DNA of 64,000 bases from Manihot esculenta (lineage: Eukaryota; Streptophyta; Magnoliopsida; Malpighiales; Euphorbiaceae). The notes under the pieces were generated by a model. That model did not search any database, was not told the DNA's origin, and saw nothing but the letters and a program-made list of their open reading frames with translations. Positions within the stretch are counted from its first letter, which is position 1. Each line of letters begins with the position of its first letter. Below are positions 1-12,908 of the stretch, in pieces. A program made the position numbers and the translations under genes. The DNA lies in the NCBI RefSeq assembly GCF_001659605.2, contig NC_035170.2, positions 29,244,020 to 29,308,019 on the forward strand, given 5' to 3'.

Positions 1-2334
1 CAGCCCGGAACCAGAAAGAAGACCCCTCTATACTTTTATATTTTATTTAAAATTATATAATTTTTAAGTATTTCAAATGAAATAATTATATCGAACTGAA
101 TCAAAATAAATTAATATGTAATTCAAAGTAAATCGAATTTATTTAAATATTTAATTTTAATTTTATATCAATAATTATGCTGAAATTATATTAAAAAATT
201 AATATATATATATAATTTATAGTGATATTATAATTCAAAAATATATAATTTTAATAATATATTTTATATATCATATAATTTCAATAAAATTATATATATA
301 ATTATAATAGTATTTAATTATTAAATATTTTTATCATTTTATTTAGTGGATTATAATTTATTCTATTTAAATAAATTATATATATAATATATATAATACT
401 AGAATTATACTATTAAAATATAAATTATTAAAATAATTATATATATTGTATATATATTTGTAATTATTATTATTATCTACATATATAATAATAATATAAA
501 ATTATTTTTTTAATATATCAAATATTTATAATAGTATAATTTAATTAAGTTCATTCATTCATTAAAATTTATTTTATGTGTATAAACTATCTCAATATTA
601 ATAAAATATAAATTATTAAAATAATTATATATAAATCAATATATGTATGTATATTTATAGTTGTTATTAGTAATTATATATATATAATTATTATGTGTTT
701 TAATCACTAATTAATTATTAAAAATTTATAAAAATATAATTTAATTAATTTAATTCATTAATTACATTTTATTCTATTTAAATAGATTATATTATATACT
801 ATTTTTATATTAATAGAATATAAATTATTAAAATCACATACATGTATATATACTTATTATTATTGTTCATATATATTAATAAATATAATTTAATAAAATT
901 AAAAATAAATTAAAATAATTGTGATTATTTAAAAAATATTATTTAGTTAAATTATATAATTTTAGATATTATGTAGTTTTAAATATGATAATTTTACTAT
1001 AAAAAAATAAAGAAAATTAAATAAATTTGCAATGTATTATAAAAATTAAAAAAATATCGTTAAGTTGGAGTTTATTTTTTATGAAAATATTGTAATAAAA
1101 TTTTTGAAAGTTCTATTAAGAATTTTTTTTTATCTTTTTTAAGAGTTTAAAAATTATAAAAATAATATTATATTATGTTTAGTTACTTAATATCTTGATA
1201 TATTTTAAATAAAAATATTATATAATATCGTAAATATTTAATATTATTTTAAAGTTTAAATGATAGATTTGTTAATTTAATATAAATAATGTTAATATAA
1301 TGTTAGAAGTATTTAATTATTTTATTTAAATTTAAATTTTATTATAAAAATAAAAATATTTAAATTAAATTAAAATAAAAATCAAACCAAAATAAAAACA
1401 CATAAAATCATATTAAAATTATATCAAAATTCAATTTTAATTTTAATTCTAAAAAATTAAAGAAATTTATTTTTCGGTTCCGTAATTTTACTACCATTCA
1501 AACTATAAATACTTCTCGCATCAGTAGTTTAATTATTTAAAAGTTGATGAAAAAACAGAGAATAATTTTTATTTTTAAAAGTACCCTTTTATACTTTTCC
1601 ACCATCTTCAACTTCTTCATGGATCACCAAGGCATATATATACTAATGCTCAACAAGTGAATTCTTTCTATAATAATTCATTACAAATTTTCTTCATAAG
1701 TATATGATCTAGGAGGAGTTGCAATTAGGGTAAAATACATGTGATTGCAGAAGTGAAATAGGGTATGTATAAATTTATTGATTTTGATATGTGACTTCGT
1801 ATTCTACTTTGTGCTCCATAATGCCTTTGCAACTCTTTTGATATGGAAATTTTGCTTTCAAGTTGAAAAAGCTTCCACAAATTTCATCACATATAAATAA
1901 ATAGTAATTTCCAGCAGCGTGCAAGTCAAATTCTTCACAGGCCGAGGGATAGTGTGTAGCGATGAGGAGCTTTCAATATCCATTTTGGAGATGCATGTGA
2001 TAGGGATATTTGCTGTAATTTTTATAGCAATAATATCGAGGTAGAAATTAGATTTGGTGGCATTGAGAATTGATAAAATGTATGGGTAGAGAAAAAGAGA
2101 GTATATTGAGAGATGCATGTATTATGTTTGATAAAATATTTAAAAGAAAAATAGAGCTGTTGAGTTAGAATGTTAGATTTTTTGAATCAAATGTGGGTGA
2201 TATGGTTATTTTTTATTTTATTAAGGATAATTTTAATAAAAACTTTCTATTTAAATGATAATAAAATTTAAAAATAAAATAATTTTTTAAATTTATTTTT
2301 TTAATAATATCTAAAATATTACTTTTATTTTTAT
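1..2334. other. AT-rich intergenic DNA, no gene recognised
   Basis: Very AT-rich sequence, with many short TA/ATAT runs between about 180 and 700. I see no convincing coding region, RNA gene or bounded mobile element. A short minus-strand reading frame near 1858-2118 has low-complexity hydrophobic composition and no family resemblance. From about 2335 onward the sequence becomes homologous to the DNA upstream of TNL copy 3. Confidence 0.6.
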
Positions 2335-2479
2335 TTTTTATTTTTTACCTCCAAACTCATTGTCAAACGCGTCTTTTTGTGTCAGAATAGTCAACGAAAT
2401 ACTAATCTAACGCGTTCTGCTCTCTTTAACTTCTTCAAGCTCAGTTGGAGTTACACAAGCATTCTTTCATCACTCATCT
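2335..2479 (+). promoter_or_regulatory. Proximal promoter/5' UTR of TNL copy 1
   Basis: This ~145-bp block is the only upstream DNA shared with TNL copy 3 (24517-24659); further upstream the two loci are unrelated, so the duplication breakpoint lies here. It holds two TTGAC W-box cores on the minus strand, at 2361-2366 (TTGACA) and 2389-2394 (TTGACT). Both are changed by single bases in copy 3. W-boxes are the usual WRKY targets in defence genes; activity here is inferred. I see no clear TATA box within the block. Confidence 0.45.
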
Positions 2480-5400
2480 ATGGATGCTACTTCTTCAACC
2501 CCTTCTTGCAAATATGATGTTTTTATTAGCTTTAGAGGGAAAGATATTCGTGGGGGTTTTCTCTCCCATCTCTTTGATGCTTTGCAGCGAAAACAAATCA
2601 ATCCTTTCATGGATGAAAACCTTCGTAAAGGAGAAGAGATCTCACCTGCTCTCTTGGAAACAATTCAAGATTCTTATGTCTCAATTGTTGTTTTCTCTCA
2701 AAATTATGCAGATTCTCCATGGTGCTTGGATGAGCTTGTGAAGATACTTGAATGCAAGGAAATTTTAGGACAATTAGTCCTATCAATTTTTTACCATGTA
2801 GATCCAACTGATGTTCAAGATCTCATTGGGAATTTCGGCGAGGCATTTGCGGTTGCTAAGCATGGAGAAGAAGTCAAAGGTTGTTTAGACAAGGTGGATA
2901 AGTGGCGTCGTGCTCTGATGGAAATAAGCAATTTATCAGGATGGGATTCACGGAATATCAAGTAATTCTGTTGATTTTTTTACTATTCTTGTTTTTGTTT
3001 GCATGTATATGTAATCGCGTATTATCAATTTACTTAGAAGCGAGTCTAAGCCTCTAAGGGTGGTTTGCTTTGACTTACTAGCATTTGTTCTTCATATATA
3101 TTAGGTCTGAATCCAAACTAGTTGAGGAAATTGCCAATGATGTTTGGAAGAAATTAAGTCTCATCTCCTCAAGTGATTCCTACAATGACAACTTAGTTGG
3201 GATGGAATCACGTCTGAAGAAAGTGGAATCCTTGTTATGTATTGAATCAATAAATGATAGAAGAGTAATAGGAATTTGGGGGATGGGAGGTATTGGCAAG
3301 ACAACTATTGCTGGTGAAGTATTTAATCGAATTATGGATAAATTTGATGGGCACTGTTTTGTTGTTAATGTCAGAGAGGAGATGAGAAAACAAACACCTG
3401 TTGTTTTATTAGATAAAATCATTAACCAATTGTTAGGAGAAAAGAATTTACATGTAAGCACACCTCGGCTACCCCCTTTCATTAGGAGAAGACTTCAGAG
3501 TAAAAAGGTTGTCATTGTTTTTGATGATGTGGATGATCCAAACCATCTAAAGCTTTTAGCAGGAGAATGTGCTTTGTACCACAATGGTAGTAGAATCATT
3601 GTAACAAGCAGAGATAGACAAGTACTTAAAAATGTTTGTTCTGAGGGATACATATACGAGGTTGAAAAATTAACTGATGATGAAGCTCTTTGTCTCTTTA
3701 GCTTGTATACCTTCAAACAGAATCATCCCAAGAAAGGATATGTGGAAATATCAAAGAAGTTGATAACATATGCTCAAGGTATTCCATTGGCTCTTGTAAT
3801 TTTAGGCTCTAATTTGTATGATAAGGTGATTGAAGAATGGGAAGGTGAGTTGGAAAAATTGAAAGAAATTCCTGATATGAATATTCAGGCAGTTTTGAGA
3901 ATAAGTTATGATGGACTAGAACGTCATGAAAAGAGCATATTTCTTGATATTGCATGTTTCCTTAAGGGCGAGCCTAAAGATCGTGTTGAAAGAATATTTG
4001 AAGGTTGTGGTTTCTTTCCAAGAAGAGCGATAAGCCGTTTAATTGATAAATCTCTCATAACTGTTTCAAATGGTAAGCTAGGCATGCATGACTTGCTACA
4101 ACAAATGGGCAAGGATGTTGTTTGTGAGGAGTCCAAACAACTTGGTACACGCAGCAGGTTGTGGAAATATAAGGATATTTGTCATGTATTGACAAGAGAC
4201 AAGGTATGGACCAGAAGAATTAATGTGCATATTCTTAATTATATATACATATTATTTATATGCAGTTTTAAGAATTAAGTGCAGTGCCTATAATGTTTGT
4301 TGTTATTTTCTTAGGGAACTGAAAATATTGAAGGCATATTACTTGATATGTCTGGAAATGGATATTTGGAGCTAAGTCCCACAGCTTTCATGAACATGTG
4401 CAATCTTAGATTCCTCAAATTCTTCAATGTTTCTACATCCAGACCAGGACGAGTGCTTCTACCTAGTGGCCTTGAATTTCTACCAAAGGAGCTAAGGTAT
4501 CATCATTGGGAAGGGTACCCTTTGAAATCCTTGCCAATAAATTTTTGCCCGAGAAATCTTGTAGAGCTTCACATGCCACGGAGCAACCTCATCCAACTCT
4601 GGAATCAAGAGAAGGTTAGAGTTATCATGCTGCTTTATAAAATTTAGCTACATTGTGCAAAGATTAGCTTCTGCTAATTTTATTGACGTTTTGATTACAG
4701 GCTCTTGAAAGTTTGAAATTTTTAGACCTCAGCTACTCTTTTGAGTTAACTAAAGTTCCAGACTTGTCAAGTGCCCCGAATCTTGAGGTTTTATGTTTGA
4801 GAGGATGTAGCAACTTGATTGAGATTCCTAGCAGCGTTGGCTAGTCTAAATGTCTAAAAGAAATTGATCTCGAATACTGCTCAAAACTGCATAGTATTCC
4901 ACAAAGCATCTGCAATTTGAAATCTCTTACACACCTTTATATCTCAGGCTGTTTGAATGTCAAAGCATTGCCAGAGAACATGGGGGATCTAGAATTGCTG
5001 AAGAAACTTTATATATCTGGAAGTGGAATAAAAACATTACCATCCTCCATCAATCAATTGAGAAGATTGGAAGAGTTAAGATGTGCGAGATGTGAAGGTT
5101 TGACATTGCCTCCTTTGACAGGACTGTCCTGTGTGAGGGAAATTGATTTAAGTGACTGTGGTATATTAGAAATTCCCCTGAGTCTTTGGTTTTTAGTGTC
5201 ATTGGAAGAGTTAGATTTAGGTGGAAACAATTTCAAGGCGACACCTGCAAGCATTAAACATCTAATTGAGTTGAATTGGCTTGGATTAAAAGGTTGCAAG
5301 AGACTTAAATGTTTACCAGAGCTTCCGTCATGCTTAGAAGAGTTAGATGCGTCAGATTGCACATCTTTGGAATCTGCATCAACTCCATTCCTTTTCTTAG

Positions 5401-6205
5401 AACATCATGATGAAGAAGAAGAAAAACGACTTGAGTTTCGTAATTGCATCAATTTGGATAAGAACGTAAATGATAATGTAATGGAGGATGTATTGAAGTC
5501 GCATCTGTTAAAACACAAGCTATGCCTTACTTTCTCTGGTCTTACAAGAATCAACCCTCTTGAGTGTACAATTTTTGTTTATTATTATTAGTTTTCATGA
5601 AATAATTTGTAATTTCCATGGTACAGATTGTTAAGTTATACATAGCGGGGGTTGAAGTGCCTGAAACGATGAGATATAAGAACAAAAGTGGATCTTCTCT
5701 TTCATTCAGACTAGATCAGGCAAATTTGACTGGTTTTTCTTTATGTGCTGTTTTTTATCCAAAAAATTATTCTCATGATCGTATTATAGACATTAGTTGC
5801 ATAGCTAACTTCGTCGGAAAATCTGGACATAGCAGTGAAAATTTCATTTTCGAGGCCCTGAATTTTGTACTTGATCCCTTATATTCAGAACATGTGTTCC
5901 TTTGGAATAAACTGTTGGGGAATAAACTGTTGAACATGGAAGAGAGTTTCCTTGAAGTTTCCTTTCAATTCTTCATTTCCGGTTGGTCATGCGATCGTGA
6001 TTACGATTCTATAATAATGTGTGGAGTGCATCCTATATTTCGAGAGGATCGTCTTTCCAGAGATAAAAAGAGAAGCAGAATTGAAGAAGATAAGGAAGAT
6101 GAACCTTCTCTTCAAAGATTGAAAAACAAGACCGAGAACCTTCGCATTCGCAGGATAAATCATCAGGAACAGGAAGAGGAACTTTGTCTTGATGTTGACC
6201 ATTGA
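2480..6205 (+). pseudogene. TNL immune receptor copy 1 (TIR-NB-ARC-LRR-C-JID), truncated
   Basis: TNL proteins are intracellular immune receptors: the TIR domain is an NADase/signalling domain, NB-ARC the nucleotide switch, and the LRR plus C-JID recognise effectors. Exons inferred from GT-AG sites and from alignment to copy 3 are 2480-2961 (TIR), 3105-4203 (NB-ARC), 4315-4614 and 4701-5519 (LRR) and 5627-6205 (C-JID). Seen motifs: FISFRGKDIR, WCLDEL with the TIR catalytic Glu, P-loop GMGGIGKTT, FDDVDD, GSRIIVTSRD, GIPLAL and GMHDLL. Two lesions separate it from copy 3. An in-frame TAG at 4842-4844 (GAG in copies 2 and 3) would end the protein at about 674 residues. The exon 4 donor reads CT instead of GT (C at 5520). 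A truncated TIR-NB-ARC product is possible, so transcription and even function are not excluded. ATG 2480 is chosen because TIR homology starts just after it and copy 3 has it too. Confidence 0.85.
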
Positions 6206-8006
6206 TCAAACTACATGAAATTCATTATAATCAATTACTACTATGAAATTATTTTCTAGCGGTTGCACTGTAAAAATTCTCAAATGTATGGCAATTGACA
6301 AAGCAATACAAGCCAATAATTGCAAACCAAGACAGTCTTGCTTTGCTTTTTGCATGAAAAACTACTACTCATCTACCTTCAAGGGATGAGATATGATCGA
6401 CGCTGAATTAGTATTTTTGTCTATTTTTTAATAATGTTTTCTAATTTTCCATTAACAAATTTAGTTTAATTGAATTAATTGTATGCTATACTGTTAATTA
6501 CTTTTCTTAAACATCGCTCTAGTGTCACATCAACCCTTATTCATTATTTAGGTTTCGATTGTTTTATTAAAATTATTTTTATATTTAAAATATTTTTTAA
6601 AAATTAATTAATGAAAAATATTTTTTATAAAAAAAATAAATTATTTCAGGAAAAAAGACTTTTTTTAATATTTGTATAAATTTATTAAAATATTTTATTT
6701 TTAAATTAAAATTAAAAAATTAAAAATGAGTTATTTTATTAAAATATTTTTAAATATAAATTATTTTCACATCTAAAGAAATCTTAGACTTAGATTAAAT
6801 TCTAGTTAGCATTAACTTTTAAATTAAGTATGTCAGCATAATTTATAATAAATTTATTATGAAAAAAAATTATGATAAAATTATTAAAACGAAAAATTTT
6901 ATGATTGTTTTTTTAAAAAATATTATGACTTGTGGAGGGATTGAAAAAATATTATTATGTTTGAAATATTACGAAGTTAAATAAATATTATAATTAAATT
7001 GTGTCGTTTGAATTTATTTTTTTTAAATTAATTTTTTAAAATTTATATAATTTATAATTTTTTTTATAATTTTGCTACTTTAATAATTTTGAAAATACGA
7101 ATTTTTTTTCCGTTAAAAAAAACTGATCCAACATTTAAAATGTGTAAATTAATCTATTCATATGCTTACGAAAAAGATTTTTTTTTTTAAAATTAATTCC
7201 AATTTAATAAAATGCCTTTACCATTGCTTTAATGATCTGTCCAATCAATCATTATATCTGCCATTTAAAATTTTAATTAACTTTTATTCGGTTCAAATAG
7301 ATTTATTTACACCACAGAAAATAATTTAAATATGAAAAACATTTTTAATAATTTTTTTAAAAAAAAAATTTATTACGTGTTTTTTTAAAAAAAATAAAAT
7401 TACTAATTGTATTAACGAAATTCCATCAAATAAATGGAGATATCATCCTAAATAAAGAGATTATTATATCTAATAGATTTTTTAACCAAAATATGAGCAG
7501 TAATCTAACAAATATTTACAATTATTCAAAATCAAATCCATACATGAAATAATTTGACAAAAATATTCTTCAAATATATGTTTAAATCTCTACATAATAA
7601 TATTTTCTTTTTCATTGATAGTCAATCAATGCAGATCGTCTTTTATAGGAAATGAGAAAGAAGAAATTAGGTTTAAGAAGAGGAAAATGCGAAAATATCA
7701 AGTTACAAAAAGACCACAGAGAAAAACTCACATCGAATTTATTATGTATTTTGTAATTATCATTTAAAAAATAAAAATACTTATAAAATTATATATAATA
7801 GTGTTAAAAAATTCTCAAAATCTAAAAATAAATTATCTTTTGAAAAAATAAATTATTTTTCTTTAAAAATAATTTAATTTTTATAAAAAAAATCTTTTTA
7901 ATACTTTTTAGTGTTTAAATTTTAAAATATTATTTTAATTATAGCCCATCGAACTAATGTTGATCTAAATTATTTAAAATTAATATTTTTTACTTAATAG
8001 AATTTA
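6206..8006. other. AT-rich tail downstream of TNL copy 1 (segmental repeat, copy 1)
   Basis: No gene seen. This is the first of three related tails that follow the TNL C-JID exons; the others start at about 15652 and 28390. Shared landmarks include the run after the stop codon (ATGAAATTCATTATAATCAA) and the segment ending TTTTTACTTAATAGAATTTA. About 350 bp (near 7390-7740) are absent from the other two tails. The last nine bases (TAGAATTTA, 7998-8006) are the left target duplication of the Mutator-like element. Confidence 0.7.
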
Positions 8007-8165
8007 GGAAGATTTACAATTTAGTCTCTGGATATTGCCATTATTAACAAGTCAGTCCCTGCATTTTTAGAAACCTACTAAAACGTCCTTACATAATCAA
8101 ACCATTAACAAATCAATCCTTTCATCCACTGTTACCATCTTTTCCATTAAAAATAAGATGAAAAG
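8007..8165 (+). repeat. Left terminal inverted repeat of the MULE
   Basis: About 159 bp matching the reverse complement of 12909-13067 with scattered mismatches. Conserved stretches include ACGTCCTTACATAATCAAAC and ATCCACTGTTA. The outer end GGAAG abuts the 9-bp target duplication. Confidence 0.88.
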
Positions 8166-8466
8166 GAGAGAGAATATTTTAAAAATCCAATTTTACCCTT
8201 TTCAATCCTTATTAGGTAGAAATGTATGGTTAGATTTGCCATAACAGTCCGATCACAACCTTAAAAGCAACCTCTCGTCATCTCTCGGTAGGCAATCCTC
8301 CATTTACTCTCTCACCCTCGACGAGCTTCAGCACACTCTCTGTGAGGGACTATCTTCAACATCGACCAAGCACTAAAAGGATTCTACCTCTGTTCCTAAT
8401 AGCCGACGATCAAGCACCTAAAGGATTCATTCTATCTTCACGAGAATATCTGGCATCAGCGAATCG

Positions 8467-8850
8467 ATGGGAAGCTGGGATGGTGATTACATGAATGTGA
8501 ATTGTTGTTGTGGAAAAAGAGCGGGGGTTCGCATATCTGAATCTATTAGTAATCCAAACAAGTTGTATTATTACTGTCGAGATAACAAATGTGTGTCATT
8601 TCTTGGGTGGTGCATTCCAATAAATGTGAACTCTCCAACATCAAACAGTATAGGTGAAGGGTTAGAGATATTCAAGGCCAACTTATCAAGGACGATTGCA
8701 GAGACTAAAGAAGAGTTGATGAAGATTAATGAAGAGACAAAAAAATTATATGTAAAGCTGCAGAAGATTGAAGCTATTTTGAACCAGATGAAGAATTGTA
8801 TGATAATTATGTTGTTACTCTTGATCGTGTTTGCTGTAAAAACACTTTAA
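8467..8850 (+). CDS. GRF-type zinc-finger protein with C-terminal membrane segment (MULE passenger)
   Basis: A 127-residue open frame lying wholly inside the MULE, divergent from the transposase. Residues ~13-46 have the Cys spacing of a GRF zinc finger (NCCCGKR near residue 12, then YYYCRDNKCVSFLGWC), a module that binds nucleic acid in other proteins. Residues ~68-108 are rich in Glu, Lys and Ile (ETKEELMKINEETKK) and look like a coiled coil. The last ~17 residues (MIIMLLLLIVFAVKTL) form one hydrophobic helix, so it is probably tail-anchored. Small GRF proteins of this layout are common in dicot genomes; a link to MULEs as a second element gene is my inference from position. The frame is intact although the transposase is not. 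Just downstream (about 8870-8915) is a partial repeat of the segment around 8755-8795. Confidence 0.7.
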   Translation: MGSWDGDYMNVNCCCGKRAGVRISESISNPNKLYYYCRDNKCVSFLGWCIPINVNSPTSNSIGEGLEIFKANLSRTIAETKEELMKINEETKKLYVKLQKIEAILNQMKNCMIIMLLLLIVFAVKTL

Positions 8851-9733
8851 AAAGTTGTTTAGATGCAATATATAAAGCTGCAGAAGTTAGAAGTTATTTT
8901 CAACCAGATTGTAGTATGTTCTTTATGTATAAATGAATTTTGTACTGTTTTTCTAAGTTGGATGATTGGAATTTTAGCATATTAGTTTCTTGTAAGTGAA
9001 TGGTTAAAATGAAGGACCAAACAGTTGTAATGATTCAAAACTGGAGGACGTAATAGTTTCTAAATTTAATATATAAGGACTGAAAAATTATAAATTTTAA
9101 AACTTAAAGGACTGAGAAATTTTAAATATTTAAATAGATGAACTAAAAAGTTGTAAAATTAAAAGTAATAGAAGAGTGATACTGTTACATTTATCCAACT
9201 GTAACTTAATATCAAGTACAAATAAATCTTATAAATGCACAATGAATAAAATTGGAGCTGAGCAAATGAAATTAAAAGCATAACTTCATTAATATGTCCG
9301 TTTTGTTTAAATATGTATTACAAAATCAGACTTGATCATTACAATGTCATACATCTATTACTGCCATTTTAATGGTCAAGTAAGGCCAATATCTGTAACA
9401 CTGTACCAATATCTATGATAAACTCCCCCAAAAAAGAATCTGTGCACAGATTTACAATATTCTCAGATTTACAATCCAATGTCCCAAAAAACATGTTTTT
9501 CCAAAATGTATAAACCATATCCCATCAACTAACAAAATTCTCAAAAAGATAATTTGATATTTCAAAGGCTCCTTTAGGTTGTTGGTCCACCACTTGATCC
9601 CACTTGATTAGTATTAACCACTCTTGAAGTCCCTGTACCTAATGCAGTAGTGTGTTTCCTCTTCTTTTGACTTGCAGCCATGCCTGCAATTAGAAAAATA
9701 CATAAAAAGGTTAAAAAGGTTAAAATAGATTCA
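8851..9733. other. MULE internal non-coding DNA and possible transposase 3' exon
   Basis: Between the GRF gene and the transposase. Around 9000-9180 are loose repeats of an AAGGACTGA-AAATTTTAAA type. On the minus strand, 9574-9683 could be a small last transposase exon (acceptor TTGCAG, Lys/Arg-rich, ending TAA), but the frame across the junction is unsure. Confidence 0.4.
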
Positions 9734-12405
9734 TTATATGCAAGCAAACAAATATATAGTTACCCCAACAGCAACATATTGACAAGTTCTCTTATTGTGG
9801 CCTGTTCGTAAGCACCTAACACAAGTGACAGTTGCTGTCCTCCTTCCTCTTGCTGGTGGTTCACTCTCATCTCTCTTTCTAACCTTTCTTGGCCTTCCTG
9901 GTCGCCTCCTCAAAGGAGGTGGCAACATTGATGGGTGTTCATTATCAGGTTCAAGCTCAGTTTGAGGAATAGGATGTATGGCACCTGCATAAACTCTTGA
10001 ATAGCACTGCACAGTGTAATATTCATGGCAAAACTCTTCAATATTACTCCTAACATATGCAATTGCTCTGGCAGCATGCTTGCATGGTAAACCACTTATA
10101 TCCCACCATTCACAACTGCATGTCCTTTTAGCTAAACTTATAGCAAACCTACATGGACCCTCATGAACCTCATACTCTTCATTTCTACCAGGGAGCAACT
10201 TAAGAAACCTATTGGCAGTAATGATTTTATTCAATACTTTCTTTATTCTTGGTGTAATTATCTCTTCTCATGGTCGAGCTTTAACAAATCTTTTATGCAA
10301 CCTAACCATACGTTTCTGCCTAATTGATTCAATAATATTGATAATAGGCAAACCTCTCAATTTCACTATCCATGCATTGAATGATTCGTTAGTGTAATTG
10401 TCACACTTAGCTTTAGGCCAGAATGCATGTCTATTCCATTGACTGAAGGGTATGTTGATCACAACCAGTGATATGGCTTTTGATCTCGCTTGGGCTTCAA
10501 ATTCTTCATGTGAAGCCAAAACTCATAAGAATGAGTACTCTTTGCAGCATTCCAAAAATCATCTCTGAGCATGAGTCCAGGGAACTCTTTCTTGAAATTC
10601 ATGTATAAATGCCTACAACAAACGGTATGAGATGCATTGGGAAATATATTTTTGACAGCATCAACGAGTCCCTACAACCAAAAAAATAGTTAGTAACTTA
10701 AATTAATAGCATATAATTCAATATGCTAAATTTAAAAAAAAAAGTGAATATTAATTCATACCTTTTGCTTATCTGACATAATAGTTAAAGGCCTATCATC
10801 AGTTCCTCCACCAATGCAAGAATAAAGATTCTCTAGGAAAAAAGTCCAGCTATCACTACATTCTGCTTCAACTATAGAAACTGCAAGAGGTAGCACACCT
10901 CTATTTCCATCAAGTATGATTGCAACTAGGAAAATCCCTCCATATGGACCCTTCAAGTGACAACTATCTAATCCTATAAAGGGTATGCAACCATTCTCAA
11001 ATCCAAACTTTATAACATCAAACATAATCCATATTCTTTGAAAAATAAAAGGATCATCTTCATTAACCCTTGGAGCTGGCTGAATTTTTACAACTGTACC
11101 TGAGTTATATGTTTGCAAATAATGGACATATTTCTTAAGTTTTTTGAAACTTTCACAATGCATGCCTATATTCTCATCTCTAGCCTTGCACCTGGCTCCA
11201 TATAATTGCCACACAGGAACTTCCACACTCCATTTTTCCATCAACTCATACTGCATGAGTTCATAACTCATGTCAGGGTCTGCCCTCAGTTTTCCCCTTA
11301 GTTTTTCTACTATCTACTTAGTGTTTGAATTCAAATTTTCATTTCTTAATGGTCTTATGCATGTGTGCTCATCATGCAGAGTCTTAGCCATGAAAGTGAC
11401 TTGGTCAGACAGAACTGATGCATGAAACCTCTAGGGACATCCTGTACTGGAACACTTAGCTGTTAATCTAGTAGAGTCATTTTTAACTCTTGTAATATCA
11501 TATCCCCCTTAATAGCATAATCTCTCATCGCATTTCTCAAAGTTGCAATGTCATTAAAAACTTGGCCCTCTTTAAACAAAATCCCTTCTCCTTCATTGTG
11601 TTGGAAGGGATCATCATATATGCCATGATAAGGATCAATATATTTTTTCTTCCTCTTATTTGGATCATAAGACTCATTCTCACTATCTTCAATCTCTTTG
11701 TCATTGTCACTAGCATAATCTGATAACCCATCTGACTCCTCAATACTAATTTCATTGTCAAATACAACTTCTTCAGGTAAATCATCTCCAACCTCACTGT
11801 CATTGAATGATACATCACTTTCAGAATCACTTTGTGGTGATTCATTGGCCTTTTCCCCTAACTGCCCACTTTCACTAACCCTTTCCTGTCTTATTCCTCT
11901 ACCTCTAGTAAAACTGCTTCTTCCTCCCTTTCCTCTTAATGGCACACTCCTGCCCCTACCTCTTGTGGACCCATCCCTACTTAATGGGGGAGTGTTTCTA
12001 CCTAAGGCATCATCAAGGTTAATATCCTCAACAATTAATATTACCACCCTCACTAAGGTTAATGCCCTCACCAGTATTACTGCCCTCACCAATAATACTA
12101 ACATCATCATCATCATCGTCATCATCAGGCATCTTAGTGTTAAGAGGGACCCCTTTTACTTGTACAGTCACAGGCAATCTATGACTAGGTTTGTACAACT
12201 CAAAAGCCAACATTAAATCATCATCATTTTCTACGCTCATCCCATTACCAACAACAAACGTAACAAATGATGCAGCTATGTTAAACATCTTATAAACATC
12301 AGACAATAAGGATATGTAAGAATACCTTCCAATGGGGACATTATATATGGAATCAGTTTTATTTTCATATGTCAACACCACAGTAAATCTCTCTTCCACA
12401 GCCAT
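9734..12405 (-). pseudogene. MuDR-type MULE transposase, inactivated
   Basis: In order along the minus strand: an N-terminal PB1-like/MuDR plant domain starting MAVEERFTVVLTYENK (ATG at 12405); an acidic linker with a poly-Asp run coded by GAT repeats (about 12100-12130); a DNA-binding block (VKNDSTRLTAKCSSTGCP); the DDE core (FIGLDSCHLKGPYGG, then LTIMSDKQK); a SWIM zinc finger (CSCEWWDISGLPCKHAARA); and a CCHC knuckle (CVRCLRTGHNKRTC). A GT-AG intron is visible at 10672-10761. Lesions: frameshifts near 12040, 11490 and 10500, and in-frame stops at 11431-11433, 11314-11316 and just before 10268, several consistent with Trp (TGG) changed to TAG or TGA. No active transposase can be made. Confidence 0.88.
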
Positions 12406-12654
12406 GTCTTCAGACCTGCACATATAAATCATACATTCTTTAATTATATAAAATCTCCAAAAAAAAAAATACACTAAAACTATCAGTAACAGTAAGTGGT
12501 ACCCACATGCTTTACTATAATACAAACTTTATGGTCACACATCCATAGAAAACAAACAAAAGAAAGCACAAAAAGTTATCTTTCCCCACTTGTTCGACAG
12601 AAACCAACAAAATCTCCCCACAACTTCACTTCGACAGAAACTAATTTCTCTTCA

Positions 12655-12900
12655 ACAAAAACCACCAAAATGGAGAATAGAGGATTTAGGGAAGAAGAGA
12701 GAAGTTAGAGATTTGAGAAGAGAAGTTATCGACTTGGGAGAAGACATTAAGTTAGGGATTTAGGAAGAGAGAGGTTATCGATTAGGGAAGAAGAGAGAAA
12801 TTAGGGATTTGAGAAGAGATGTTTTCATTTTTGGGAGAAGAGAGAGGTTAGGGATTAGAGGAGAGAGATTATCGATTTAGGGAAAAGTTACACTAAGGTT
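12655..12900. repeat. Purine-rich degenerate repeats in the MULE 5' region
   Basis: A GA-rich stretch built of loose repeats of about 50-60 bp (variants of GATTTAGGGAAGAAGAGAGA, GTTATCGA and TTGAGAAGAGA). It lies between the transposase start and the right inverted repeat, so it is probably the transposase leader or promoter region. Confidence 0.6.
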
Positions 12901-12908
12901 ATTTTGGT

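Noticed and set aside
1858..2118. 86-codon minus-strand frame
   Set aside because: Low-complexity hydrophobic composition, no family match, AT-rich surroundings.
5627..6205. C-JID exon of TNL copy 1 as a separate gene
   Set aside because: It starts at a splice acceptor and aligns with exon 5 of copy 3; the upstream stop and donor mutation only make it look separate.
11755..12216. 153-codon plus-strand frame opposite the MULE transposase linker
   Set aside because: Antisense shadow of the acidic, Ser-rich linker.
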